From the NCBI GenBank assembly GCA_030407315.1, contig JALQPE010002002.1, forward strand, positions 1 to 33,091: a stretch of DNA of 33,091 nucleotides, in the 5' to 3' direction. A program made the position numbers and the translations under genes. The notes under the pieces were generated by a model. It made no database searches. It saw only the letters and a list, made by a program, of their open reading frames with translations, and was not told the DNA's origin. Origin of the DNA: Asparagopsis taxiformis. Lineage: Eukaryota; Rhodophyta; Florideophyceae; Bonnemaisoniales; Bonnemaisoniaceae. Numbering within the stretch: the first letter of the stretch is position 1; every line of letters begins with the position of its first letter. Positions 18,895 to 27,670 of the stretch are shown piece after piece.

Positions 18895-19851
18895 TTATCG
18901 CGCACTAGGTGCATCCCAGTAGTTGACTGTTTCGATAGCATCCGCCAATTCTTCTTCGTCACTTAAAAGGTAGAGATGAGAACGAACCGGAAGACCATAT
19001 GTTAGGCGATTTTCCGCTGAACTACTGAATCCTTTGCCTCCATGGTAGAAGTCACCACGACCGATGAAGAGAGAATACGGTGGCACGTAGATGTCCATAA
19101 CAGGCGTCTTGTACTTCTCAGCGTCTGCACGCGTCAAACAGACGTGGCTGAAATACGCTCCACGAAGCCAGAACCCATCAGCCGCGCTTGCCATCAGAAA
19201 GTACGATCTTCCAGGTGGGAAATCGGAATCATTGATGACCACCGGTAGGTCTGTGTGCAAGTCTTGATCTGGAGCACCATCAGAGGTCAGCAAAAGACGT
19301 AAACCGGTTTTAGGAAAGGCCACAGGCTCATGGATTCCTAGGCCCAAGTACATTAGCTCGGCACAGATTGCTTTGCCGACCTCGAGAATCATCTTGTTCT
19401 TGAATTGATGTTCATCCATCTGCTCGAGATCGTCGCAAATCTTCTTCCTTGAGATAGAGAACCTTCCCAAACGAGAGGCCTGTTGCTCTGCTGTTACCTC
19501 ACCCTTGTTTCGAATCTGATGCCAGGGATCATTGGAACTGTCTTCAGCAGAAGAATGAACAGGTTTGAACTTCTGGGCGTAGAACGTGAACAGTTCATGT
19601 GCTGCGTTGCCCACAGTCGAAGAACGGAAGATACCACTGAGTACATGGGCACCCAAGAGATTGAGAGTTGACCTAGCTGTTGCAAAGAACTTCTCTGCAC
19701 AGCAAGCTGGACCACTGCACGCTATACAATTCATATCGGCAGCAGCTGCACTCAAAATCTCCTGTCGGATTGTTTCGTACAGCTTGCTGTCGATATAGTA
19801 CTTGACCCTAGAGTCTGACGGTATGGTGTTCGGGAGATATCCATAATCCGT
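18895..19851 (-). CDS. 2-oxoglutarate/Fe(II) dioxygenase-like domain, C-terminal part of ParB-dioxygenase gene A
   Basis: This frame is open from 19851 down to the stop at 18895 and contains no convincing start of its own. It seems to be the C-terminal domain of a larger protein. In order: DSRVKYYIDSKLYETIRQEI, then a leading strand LLGAHVLSGIF like the start of prolyl-hydroxylase-fold enzymes, then LHTDLPVV with H-T-D at codons 167-169 (counting from codon 19755-19753), and RGDFYHGGKGF with H238. H-x-D plus a distal His are the iron ligands of this fold; Arg250 or Arg258 could bind 2-oxoglutarate. The family includes TET/JBP and AlkB nucleic-acid oxidases and protein hydroxylases, so the substrate is open. 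It aligns throughout with the C-terminus of the gene at 23208-25403. Confidence 0.7.
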   Translation of the reverse strand, partial: TDYGYLPNTIPSDSRVKYYIDSKLYETIRQEILSAAAADMNCIACSGPACCAEKFFATARSTLNLLGAHVLSGIFRSSTVGNAAHELFTFYAQKFKPVHSSAEDSSNDPWHQIRNKGEVTAEQQASRLGRFSISRKKICDDLEQMDEHQFKNKMILEVGKAICAELMYLGLGIHEPVAFPKTGLRLLLTSDGAPDQDLHTDLPVVINDSDFPPGRSYFLMASAADGFWLRGAYFSHVCLTRADAEKYKTPVMDIYVPPYSLFIGRGDFYHGGKGFSSSAENRLTYGLPVRSHLYLLSDEEELADAIETVNYWDAPSAR

Positions 19852-20597
19852 TCATCGACTACCCTGTCGGGGAGGGGATTTTCCTGCTCATCGCTGAACA
19901 ATGGAATCTCCTCGGTTGAACGTTTCAACCGTACGGTTAGCTTCCAGTCTTCTGCGCTTCGGAAGGGGCTCTTCGGACTCTTCTTCTACCTCCGACTCTG
20001 CCTGACTGTCGCCGCCAACCCGTAGACTCTCCGTTCTCTGCCGTTTCGACCTGCGAAGTGTCTCGACTGGCTCATTCACCGCAAGCGGTGGTGCATTGAG
20101 AGGGAGACGGAGGAGAACAGATCCCAATTGCTTCTCAGAACCTGCCACAGTGGCATCAGGGGTTCCTTGAGCCTGCTCAACTGCAGGAACGGAAGTGGCA
20201 GGAGCAGGAGGGGTAGCAGGAGGGGTGGAAGGGGCGGGAACGGAAGCGGCAGGAGGGGGGTAGCAGGAGGGGTGGAAGGGGCGGAACGGAAGTGGCAGGA
20301 GGAGGAGGGGTAGTAGGAGCAGGAGTAGAAGGGGTAGAAGGGGTAGAAGGGGTAGGGTAGGGGTAGAAGGAGTAGAAGGGGTAGAATGAGCACGAGGAGC
20401 AGGAGGGGTAGAAGGAGCAGGAGGGTAGAAGGGGCAGGAGGAGTAGGACCAGAACGGGTAGAAGGGGTAGAAGGCTCATCTGATTGGGGCGTAGATGGCT
20501 TCGGCGCATCTTCAGATGGCTGTTCATTGTGAACAATGACCCTTTGGTCTTCTTCCATGTCCACAACGCCCGTGGAAAAGCGAAGCTGCTCATACAT
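19852..20597 (-). CDS. Disordered linker of ParB-dioxygenase gene A, frame-broken
   Basis: The piece nearest the ParB frame (20597 downward) is in the same frame as the ParB ORF and is separated from it only by the TGA at 20600-20598. It is acidic and Ser/Thr/Pro-rich (PSEDAPKPSTPQSDEPSTPS). At about 20.43 kb, inside a G-rich minisatellite, the sensible Pro/Ala/Thr-rich reading moves to another frame (APATSVPAVEQAQGTPDATV). That frame runs on to two NLS-like runs, RRSKRQRTE and PKRRRLEAN, and meets stops at 19890-19888 and 19854-19852. A third frame reads RVVDERIMDI across the second gap. The pieces together suggest one continuous linker in the ancestral protein. Confidence 0.55.
20196..20470. 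repeat. G-rich minisatellite in a coding linker
   Basis: Plus-strand repeats of GGGGTAGAAG, AGGAGGGGTA and related 6-12-mers. On the coding (minus) strand they give Pro/Ser/Thr/Ala repeats. The G runs could form quadruplexes. Confidence 0.75.
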
Positions 20598-21848
20598 TCA
20601 TTCGTCGGAGACGAGAGCATGCTTCGTACCGCTGTTATCGTCGGTATTGAAGTGCAGGAGGGTCTCCGCGATACTGTTCGCAATAACAGTCTCCTTTCCT
20701 GACCCAGTGTTCTTGAGCTCGGAGTAGAAATGGTCGAGCGGAGGCTCCATCATTTTGTGAGCAGCAACCGGCTCGGACATCTTGAACACTTCAATCAAAA
20801 CACGAACGAAAGGATTACCAAATCCTCTTGTCGTCCTACTCAACTGACGCAGATCTCGCATGCGTGTCCAGAGAGCTGTTATGAGCAAGATGAACCTTTG
20901 CTGATACTCCGAGCCGCGACGGAAGTCTGCCATGAAAACGAGATCCATGTTGCAGCCATACATGTCTACGGACTGCTTGAAGACATCGTCGTTGATGTCA
21001 CGGCCTTCTTTAACGGCCCTTTCCTGTTCCGCAGCGAGAATTTCCTTGGTGAACATGCTCGGTACGGAACTCCAGAACTCAAGCGCTTTGTTGTTCACAG
21101 TCCGGAAGCCTTTCGCAGCAGTCACGTGCTTGTTGATGGCTTGGTAGCCCAGTTTCGATATCGACAACTGGCTGTCCATGATGACCTGAATGCACTTCCG
21201 ATTCGGTTCACCCAACATGTCCTTGGTCGTGAGCAGTTGGACCACAGAACACACTCGGTCTGCCAAAGAAACAAGGGCAACATCATGCGTGAGTGTGTTT
21301 GCTTGAATGGACAGCCCGAGTACTTCAAAAGGTGTGAAGTACTCATCGGAAACTTCTTCTGTCCCTGGGCGCCTGATCAAAGCCACATCGATGTTCCTGA
21401 ATGAAGCAGCATACGGATGTTGCCCTTCCGGGTCTTCACGAATGCACTTCTGGAGAGCCGCAACGCGATGGCCACCATCGATGTAGAACGTTTGAAGGGT
21501 GGGGGGTGTGCTGCCTTCACTGGGAAGGAGCATTTTGCAGGCAAGGATTCGGGAGATTGAGGAGGTGAATCCTTCCCTCAGGAACTTCTCCTTCAGCTCA
21601 AGCACTCTCCCTTCCCTAATATGACGAGAGAATAGGGGGGGTCTGTGCAAATCCAAGGGAGACAGCCTGTGGTCAGCTTTGGGACAGTCTGACAACTGAA
21701 CCTCGGCGGTGACAGAGTTATCGTGACCAGGGCTGCGAGAAGGGGCGCGAGAGCGAGAAGGGGCGCGAGAGCGAGCGGAGGCCCGACCGCGAGTCGAAGC
21801 GCGAGCAGGGGCGGGGGCAGAGGGTTTGGAGCGAGTGCGAGGAGCCAT
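20598..21848 (-). CDS. ParB-like domain protein, N-terminal part of ParB-dioxygenase gene A
   Basis: ATG at 21848; 416 codons to a TGA at 20598. Residues 1-40 are Arg/Ser/Ala/Pro-rich with a tandem SRSRAP repeat, probably a disordered, nucleic-acid-binding tail. Residues about 60-200 form a ParB-like domain: LSPLDLHRPPLFSRHIREGR, VLELKEKFLREGF, then FYIDGGHRVAAL (D124, H127, R128), and SIQANTLTHDVALVSLADRV, which parallels the helix after the nucleotide pocket. The remainder (to about 416) is a helical region shared with the protein at 25400-26476, for example ALWTRMRDL here and AMWTMWKRR there. The DGxHR motif is intact. No classical ParB helix-turn-helix was recognised. In-frame coding continues after the TGA (MYEQLRFSTGV), so the stop may be a mutation or part of an unrecognised intron. 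Confidence 0.75.
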   Translation of the reverse strand: MAPRTRSKPSAPAPARASTRGRASARSRAPSRSRAPSRSPGHDNSVTAEVQLSDCPKADHRLSPLDLHRPPLFSRHIREGRVLELKEKFLREGFTSSISRILACKMLLPSEGSTPPTLQTFYIDGGHRVAALQKCIREDPEGQHPYAASFRNIDVALIRRPGTEEVSDEYFTPFEVLGLSIQANTLTHDVALVSLADRVCSVVQLLTTKDMLGEPNRKCIQVIMDSQLSISKLGYQAINKHVTAAKGFRTVNNKALEFWSSVPSMFTKEILAAEQERAVKEGRDINDDVFKQSVDMYGCNMDLVFMADFRRGSEYQQRFILLITALWTRMRDLRQLSRTTRGFGNPFVRVLIEVFKMSEPVAAHKMMEPPLDHFYSELKNTGSGKETVIANSIAETLLHFNTDDNSGTKHALVSDE

Positions 21849-22267
21849 TGAAGGATGATGGAAAGCAGGAATGGAGAGAAGCTTGATTGAGTGTACGACC
21901 CCGATAACGACGATACAGAGACGATTAAGATAGATTTATTTCGCTACTGCAGTCTGATAAAGGATCAAACGTGAACAATCCGTTTCAACTCTGATTTCAA
22001 TTTTTGTTTATTTCTAGACCACTTGACTCAGATCAAGAGTAATACTCGAAATTCAGTTAATTTCTGCGGCCAAATACAATCGCTATACGACGAGTTCATA
22101 CTCAAAGTGGCTAAACAGGTACGAGTTGGTCATGGTGATTACCCCCAAAACCACTCAAGTAATAACTACATAATGCTGAAGTCACATACTTCCCAGCATT
22201 TTGCACCAACTCGTGGAGCTGATGCGTACATACCAAATGCGTCTGTATTCAACATGAACCACGAATA
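21849..22267. promoter_or_regulatory. Upstream region of ParB-dioxygenase gene A
   Basis: AT-rich non-coding DNA between the ATG at 21848 and palindrome array 2. It presumably holds the promoter; no specific element was recognised. Confidence 0.35.
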
Positions 22268-22905
22268 AGTGGGCTTCGGCCAATGAGTGCACTGCACCTG
22301 GCTTGAGAAACTAGGAATAATACCCGGTATTATTTTGGCCTCCCAAACGCCAGGTGCACCAACGCCATTGGCCGGTGGTAGTTTGGACAACCTCGGCCAA
22401 TGGTGGTTGGTGCACTTGGTCTATACCGACCCAAAATAATACCGGGTATTATTTTGGCCTCCCAAACGCCAGGTGCACCAACGCCATTGGCCGAGGGTAT
22501 CCGGCTACCACCGGCCAATGGGGTTGGTGCACTTGGTCTATATCGACCCAAAATAATACCGGGTTTTTTTGGCCTCCCAAAAGCCAGGTGCACCAACGCC
22601 ATTGCCGGTGGTAGTTTGGACACCTCGGCCAATGGGGTGGTATTGGTCTATCCGACCCAAAATAATACCGGGTATATTTTGGCCTCCAAACGCCGGTGCA
22701 CCAACGCCATTGGCCGAGGGTATCCGAGCCAATGGGGTTAGTGCACTTGGTCTATACCGACCCAAAATAATACCGGGATTATTTTGGCCTCCCAAAAGCC
22801 AGGTGCACCAACGCCATTGGCTGAGGTTATCCGGAGTACCCCCAGGCAATGGGTTGGTGCACTTGGTCTACACCACCCAACTTTATACCCGGCCAGACTC
22901 CTGTT
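22268..22905. repeat. Palindrome array 2, between the two ParB-dioxygenase genes
   Basis: Five clear units plus a degenerate sixth near 22880, at spacings of about 105-117 bp. Cores start near 22316, 22433, 22550, 22659 and 22764; 22433-22455 is complete. The arms are longer than in array 1: GGCCAATGG, TTGGTGCACTTGG on the left and CCAGGTGCACCAACGCCATT on the right, so a whole unit is an imperfect palindrome of about 105 bp. The outer arm words (GCCAAT, GTGCA, CAGGTG) are shared with the other loci. The first unit has C rather than G at the centre. Confidence 0.88.
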
Positions 22906-23207
22906 CTCAGGAACTGAAAATTTTACCGGGGATAGTAAACGATGTATTATAATACCAGGTTTTACTATCTGCTATCGTTTCTTGCATCTACTGAAGAGGT
23001 TTAGAATTTGCAGCTCCTGTAGGTAGAGCTTTCTGTGGAGAATAGCTTTCTGCATGTGGTGTTGTTACATTTGTGAAGTTGATCTGACTATATAAAGAAT
23101 CCATGCAGTATCTCTTTTATCATGTTCTATTGGAATTGTGTTTATTACTCTACGGATTCATACCCAACTAAGGCTTCAACACGGCTGGACAGATGCCCTT
23201 CATCACT
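22906..23207. other. Intergenic, nothing recognised
   Basis: AT-rich stretch downstream of the gene ending at 23208. A CCAATAGAA-like 9-mer and TATATAAAG at about 23089 are present but not informative. Confidence 0.35.
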
Positions 23208-25403
23208 TCAATTTCGAATTGCCCTCCCAATGTCCAACGACATATTCTCCTTCTTCACTTTGATGCTGCTCAGTTTTGAGGAATATGTGAGATCGGATCG
23301 GAACTTGTATTGAAGACCCTTATTGCTCTCAAATCCTTCCTCGTGGTGATAAACATCCCCTCGGCAGACAAGAACAGAATATGGTGGTACTTCACACCTC
23401 TTCATTGGAACTCTGTATAACTCTCTGTTGGGATGGGATAAACAGACATGACTGTAGGGTGCAAGCACGAGGCCGAATCCATCTGCGCCGCTTGACATCA
23501 TGAAGTAGGATGGCGGAGAAGGGGGACTGTTAACTTCATCGATTCCCACTTCATAGTCTGTATGTCCAGCACGAGGTTTAGTCCGCTCTCCAGTCAGCAC
23601 TAAAGTAGTTCCAGTGCTGGGGAAGGCCATCGGGTCCTTCCCACTAGTCCTCAATTCCAAACCTTCCGCACAAATACCTAGACCGAGCTCAACAATCATC
23701 TTCTTCCGATAGAGATTATTATTGTTATCCTCGAGGTCATCACATAAGCTCTTCCGCTTTGTTATAAAGATTCCTCTGCCCTTCTCACCTTCTTCATCAG
23801 AGTTTTTCCCATCCATCATAGCCATGCACCACGGTGTCCAGTCCGGATCTCTGCGGGTGTCACCGGATTCAGAGTTCTTCTTGGCATCCTCGAGACGTTC
23901 CTCAAACAACGCAGAAAAATGAAGGAGCAGTTCGTGGATCGCATCTGCAGTAGTAGAAGACTTGAATATTCCGTCCAGAATTGTAAACCCAACCAAGTCT
24001 ATTTCATTTCGTTTCTCTCGGAAATAAGCCCTCGAGAGAAACTCAGCGGAAACATTTTGTGCCGAATAGGCACTCGCTGCTGCTTCAGCGACCTCGGCTC
24101 GAAGCGTATCGACCAGTTTCCCATTCACATAGTATTTCATTCGACTGTCGGGATGAATGATAACAGGCAGTTTCGCTTCTATACCTTCCTCCACATCTTT
24201 GTCAGGGACATCATTTTGTTGCCTGTCCGAATACTGACCTCCTTGAACCGCGTGGACTGCAGCGTCTTTGCCGGATTGCAAATTTGCGTCTTCACGCATC
24301 TTTTGCTTCTTCTTCTGCCGCGGCCTGCTGGTATCCTCTCCCACCAGGTCAATAACCTCTTGAGGGGTGACATCCACCAATTTCCGTTTGGATCGTAGAA
24401 TCATTGGCGGCGTCTCCGTATTCCTCGGCTTTGCCTTTAAGGGCACGAAACCACTGCTGTGCTTGGCTTTCATCAACTTCCTAGGCGTAGAACTGGTAAC
24501 AGGTGTTTCCGTGTCCTCCAGCTCAGGTAAAACAGGTAGGCCGACATCCGCTGTAGATAACATAGCGTCTCCAGTGCCATCACCCTGATTTCGTACACCT
24601 TTCATCGGGTCCTCCGTTGTCCTTCCAGAAGAATGTTCGGGACATTCTTCGCGGACATCTTTCGTTCCAGACCCATCGCTCTTCCTAGATTCAGGACCTC
24701 CTTCACCATCTCGACCAGTTCTTGGATGACCAACTGACATATTCGCCGGCGACTTTCCACCCTGCTCTGGTCTGAGCGTGGCACTTCCGGCTGCCACTGG
24801 GCTAGGTGATTGTTGCAGGTCATTTTCATCACCGTGGTCATTTCTTCCTCGATTTGCACCAGTTGGTTCAAGCTCTTGAGTTCCTACGTTCTTCTGCAAC
24901 ACATCCCCAACTTCACAATCTCCAGGTTTCGAAGAATTGTTCTCGGTAGGCGCAGTAGGCACTGCGCGGTCCGTTGTAACCTGCTTTGCGCTTTCGGAAT
25001 CTGCCGCTTTCCCTGTCGCCTCTTCACCAACCTGTGTTGCAGCACCGACCTCAGCGTTAACACGATCCGATATTTCCAGACTGCCCTGTGTCTGCTGTTG
25101 GGTAAGTACATTTGGACTCTGTACCACGTCCGAGCGATCAATGGCAGCATTTGAAGTATCACCATACGATGCGGATTGTTGTCGTGGTTGAGGTGCAGTA
25201 TTCCCTTCCAAGGATTTTCGCCTAGTCCGCCTTTCCTGCACACCTATTTCAGGCGCGACGGAATGGTCGAGAGAGTCATCCGATAGAATTGGGCCGTTGA
25301 AAACCACATAACGGATTTCTTTCATCATAGACCGCGTCAATGCTGCACGTATACCTCTCCCAGTTGGTGCGTCGGAAGGATAGAAATCTTTGAGGACAGT
25401 CAA
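23208..25403 (-). CDS. Linker plus 2-oxoglutarate/Fe(II) dioxygenase-like domain of ParB-dioxygenase gene B
   Basis: A 731-codon frame with no natural ATG at its 5' end; it begins where the ParB frame stops (25400), so the two are probably one gene. Codons 1-430 are a low-complexity, Glu/Ser/Pro/Gly-rich linker with NLS-like runs (RPRQKKKQKM). The C-terminal domain starts at HPDSRMKYYVNGKLVDTLRA, then LVGFTILDGIFKSSTTADAI, then GHTDYEVG with H614 and D616, SYFMMSSGADGFG, and RGDVYHHEEGF with H686. H-x-D and the distal His fit Fe(II) ligands; an Arg such as R702 would bind 2-oxoglutarate. It parallels gene A block by block. The substrate could be methylated DNA, as for TET/JBP, or protein. The fold call is good, the substrate unknown. 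Confidence 0.72.
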   Translation of the reverse strand: MTVLKDFYPSDAPTGRGIRAALTRSMMKEIRYVVFNGPILSDDSLDHSVAPEIGVQERRTRRKSLEGNTAPQPRQQSASYGDTSNAAIDRSDVVQSPNVLTQQQTQGSLEISDRVNAEVGAATQVGEEATGKAADSESAKQVTTDRAVPTAPTENNSSKPGDCEVGDVLQKNVGTQELEPTGANRGRNDHGDENDLQQSPSPVAAGSATLRPEQGGKSPANMSVGHPRTGRDGEGGPESRKSDGSGTKDVREECPEHSSGRTTEDPMKGVRNQGDGTGDAMLSTADVGLPVLPELEDTETPVTSSTPRKLMKAKHSSGFVPLKAKPRNTETPPMILRSKRKLVDVTPQEVIDLVGEDTSRPRQKKKQKMREDANLQSGKDAAVHAVQGGQYSDRQQNDVPDKDVEEGIEAKLPVIIHPDSRMKYYVNGKLVDTLRAEVAEAAASAYSAQNVSAEFLSRAYFREKRNEIDLVGFTILDGIFKSSTTADAIHELLLHFSALFEERLEDAKKNSESGDTRRDPDWTPWCMAMMDGKNSDEEGEKGRGIFITKRKSLCDDLEDNNNNLYRKKMIVELGLGICAEGLELRTSGKDPMAFPSTGTTLVLTGERTKPRAGHTDYEVGIDEVNSPPSPPSYFMMSSGADGFGLVLAPYSHVCLSHPNRELYRVPMKRCEVPPYSVLVCRGDVYHHEEGFESNKGLQYKFRSDLTYSSKLSSIKVKKENMSLDIGRAIRN

Positions 25404-26476
25404 AATGCGATATCGTATGGTTTTTCGTGTTCGTCCACCTGGCTCCGGTACTTCATGTAACTTCCTGAAACATGGATGAGGTGAGGAATGCCAGGAGTTT
25501 TAAAACTGTACGGAAAGAATTCTTTCCGTACAGCTTTCTCAAGTATGTCATATATTTCACACATGCTGTAGCACCACTTTTGCGCGCATGTCTTTAGACT
25601 TATACCACCATCTCCTTTCCTACGTTTCCACATCGTCCACATTGCAGTGAGCTCTAGAATGACAAGTTTGGTGTCCACCGAAGCTTTTCGAAACGCAGAA
25701 GCGAATAGGACGTCCACAGTGCATCCCTGCATATTCTTCGAGTCTGGCGGACTAGTTTCAGTTGCAAATCGACTTGGGATAGCTGACCAATGTTCGAACG
25801 CCGGGTTATTTACGTCTCCGAAGCCCTGCGCAATCGAAACGTACTTCATCATGATTCCTTCCTGACAACCTGGAATGACCTTGTTCTCGACTACAACTTT
25901 TGTGCACACATTTACCTTCGCCTTCATCAAGCCCTTCATCATCATGAACTTCATGACCGTACAGACGTGGTCAGCAATAGAAACTTCTATCACGTCATGA
26001 GTCTTTTCGTTCAGCTTCTGCGATATTCGCATCACTTCAAGAGGATGAAACATTTCACGGGTTCCAGGTGGTCGGATGAAGTCAACGCTAATGCTCCTCA
26101 GTCTCCATCGATCAGCAACTGTCGGTTTGTTTTCCACAATCGACTGCAAAGCGCTGATACGATGACCTCCATCAATGCACTGCAGTTTCTTCCGTCCGTC
26201 TGACCCCATTGTTTCACAGATGGTCATTCGGGTGCCAGTTTCCAGAAACCCCTCGGTAGATATTTTGCTGACCAGATCGCGCACTCTGGCCTCCTGCACA
26301 AGACGAGAAGTTGATTCCGGTTTGGCAACATCTAGCGGATTGATCATTTTAGGTTCAGTCCTGCATTCGACAATGTTGATGTCAATCCCCATCACAGACT
26401 CTTCTGATGCTTCCATGCCAGCAGGACTCCCCTCGCCTTCACGGACGTTAGACCTCTCCCTGTTTTTCGATTTCAC
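25400..26476 (-). CDS. ParB-like domain part of ParB-dioxygenase gene B
   Basis: A 358-codon frame. Residues 45-115 hold the ParB-like core: INPLDVAKPESTSRLVQEAR, VRDLVSKISTEGFLET, then LQCIDGGHRISALQS (D102, H105, R106). The helical region that follows includes LNEKTHDVIEVSIADHVCTV, as in gene A. The two ParB proteins share order and motifs over the whole length. The frame has no convincing ATG of its own (the first codon of the open part is GTG), and a 90-codon frame just upstream appears to supply the N-terminus. The stop overlaps the start of the linker/dioxygenase frame by about 3 bp, so a frame break rather than a gene boundary is likely. Joined, the protein would be about 1180 residues. 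Confidence 0.75.
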   Translation of the reverse strand: MKSKNRERSNVREGEGSPAGMEASEESVMGIDINIVECRTEPKMINPLDVAKPESTSRLVQEARVRDLVSKISTEGFLETGTRMTICETMGSDGRKKLQCIDGGHRISALQSIVENKPTVADRWRLRSISVDFIRPPGTREMFHPLEVMRISQKLNEKTHDVIEVSIADHVCTVMKFMMMKGLMKAKVNVCTKVVVENKVIPGCQEGIMMKYVSIAQGFGDVNNPAFEHWSAIPSRFATETSPPDSKNMQGCTVDVLFASAFRKASVDTKLVILELTAMWTMWKRRKGDGGISLKTCAQKWCYSMCEIYDILEKAVRKEFFPYSFKTPGIPHLIHVSGSYMKYRSQVDEHEKPYDIAF

Positions 26477-26745
26477 CGTCCCAGGAGTAGATGGAAAGCG
26501 TAGAGTGTTTTTCCCAGATGGTGATATATCACCAAGGGTTTTGCTGCCTCTATCATGGCAGCGTCTGCTCCCTGAATGGGTGTCTGGCTATCTGCCGTCT
26601 CCCTTCCCGCTGCAGACGGAGCCCCTCCATCAGCAGAACCTCCGGAGGGTGTTTTATCACCGCCTACCGTCGTTGCAAGTCTCTCTGCAACGCTTTCGAC
26701 GGTATCCTTTGGTTCCGCAGCGCGCTCAGTGTCGCTTCCGGCCAT
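26473..26745 (-). CDS. Probable N-terminus of ParB-dioxygenase gene B
   Basis: A natural ATG at 26745 opens a 90-codon frame rich in Ala, Glu, Gly and Ser (DTVESVAERLATTVGGDKTP), resembling a disordered leader. It runs out of frame near 26.53 kb. A second frame there (SGKNTLRFPSTPGTVKSKNR) leads straight into the ParB ORF. One change of frame would join them. No GT-AG intron fits obviously. Confidence 0.5.
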   Translation of the reverse strand: MAGSDTERAAEPKDTVESVAERLATTVGGDKTPSGGSADGGAPSAAGRETADSQTPIQGADAAMIEAAKPLVIYHHLGKTLYAFHLLLGR

Positions 26746-27002
26746 TGCAAAGATTTGGACGCGTAGAGAAGCCGTTCAGGATGACAAAGACACCTTTTCT
26801 CTCCGACTACACGATCAAGAGATATTCCTCTTTCAAGGTGGTATTTGGCGGGAAACGATCTCCCTACACGTTTAAACGTGAAATATCAGTTATTGATTCA
26901 CCTTCCACGCGCTCCAATTGTATTCGGCCATCTGTCATTCCTCGACGAAGGACTTCCCACACACAATTCCTTCGTTCCCAAAACCATCCCAATGATCATA
27001 GT

Positions 27003-27420
27003 ACTCACTTGTCACTGGAGCCAGAAAACTATACCGTATTATTTTCCACTGCATTGGCCAGGTGCCTCATTGGCCAGCAGACAATACAATACTCACTTGT
27101 CGCCAGTATTATTATTCCACTGCATTGGCCAGGTGCCGGCTCCCATTGGCAGCAGACAGCATCAGTCACAATACTCCACTTGTCACTGGAGCCAGAAAAC
27201 TATACCGGGTATTATTTTCCTGCATTGGCCAGGTGCCGGCTCCCCATTGGCCAGCAGACAGCATCAGTCACAATACTTGTCACGAATTACCGGGTATTTT
27301 CCACTGTGGGCCATGCATTGGCCAGCAGACTCAGTATACTCACTTGTCACTGAGCCAGAAAATTTACCGGTATTATTTTCCACTTCATTGGCAGGTGCCA
27401 GCTCTCCATTGGATTATGCG
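27003..27420. repeat. Palindrome array 3, between gene B and the transposase
   Basis: About five degenerate units with cores near 27028, 27106, 27196, 27284 and 27359. The best, 27196-27218, reads ACTATACCGGGTATTATTTT. Flanks are CACTTGTCACTGGAGCCAG on the left and CATTGGCCAGGTGCCGGCTC on the right; GGAGCC and GGCTCC are inverted. Several units have lost one or two bases of the core. Confidence 0.8.
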
Positions 27421-27670
27421 AACTCAACTTTGTGGAACTAGGAGTCCTGCAACTCGCGGCTCCATCTCTAGTACCAATGGCGTCATACGTACGTAAGTGC
27501 GTACGCTCTTCGCAAAACACACTTTATTTGTGCGCATGGAACAAAACCCACACTATTCTTCAAACGACATGTACAAATTTTGTATAGCATTTGTTGGAAG
27601 ACTTGATCAGGACTGCTGCTAAATGAATTACGAAAGTTTACTGATGTATTAAACACTGTGCTGGAACACT
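27421..27670. other. 3' flank of the transposase gene
   Basis: No gene was recognised. A short palindrome, ACGTACGTAAGTGCGTACG-like, lies at about 27486-27507. Confidence 0.35.

Noticed and set aside
22330..22952. Open frames of about 75-130 codons on both strands inside array 2
   Set aside because: They are translations of the tandem repeat; both strands show them and none has a known domain. The same applies to frames in arrays 1 and 3.
18895..25403. Naming the dioxygenases TET or JBP
   Set aside because: Only the iron-site pattern and general layout are visible; TET/JBP-specific features could not be confirmed by eye.
20598..26745. True bacterial ParABS partition system
   Set aside because: No ParA ATPase and no ParB helix-turn-helix were recognised; only the ParB-like N-terminal domain is supported. 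The parS comparison is an analogy.
26175..27441. Plus-strand frames of 198-392 codons
   Set aside because: They are opposite-strand shadows of the ParB-dioxygenase gene running on into array 3, with no domain content.
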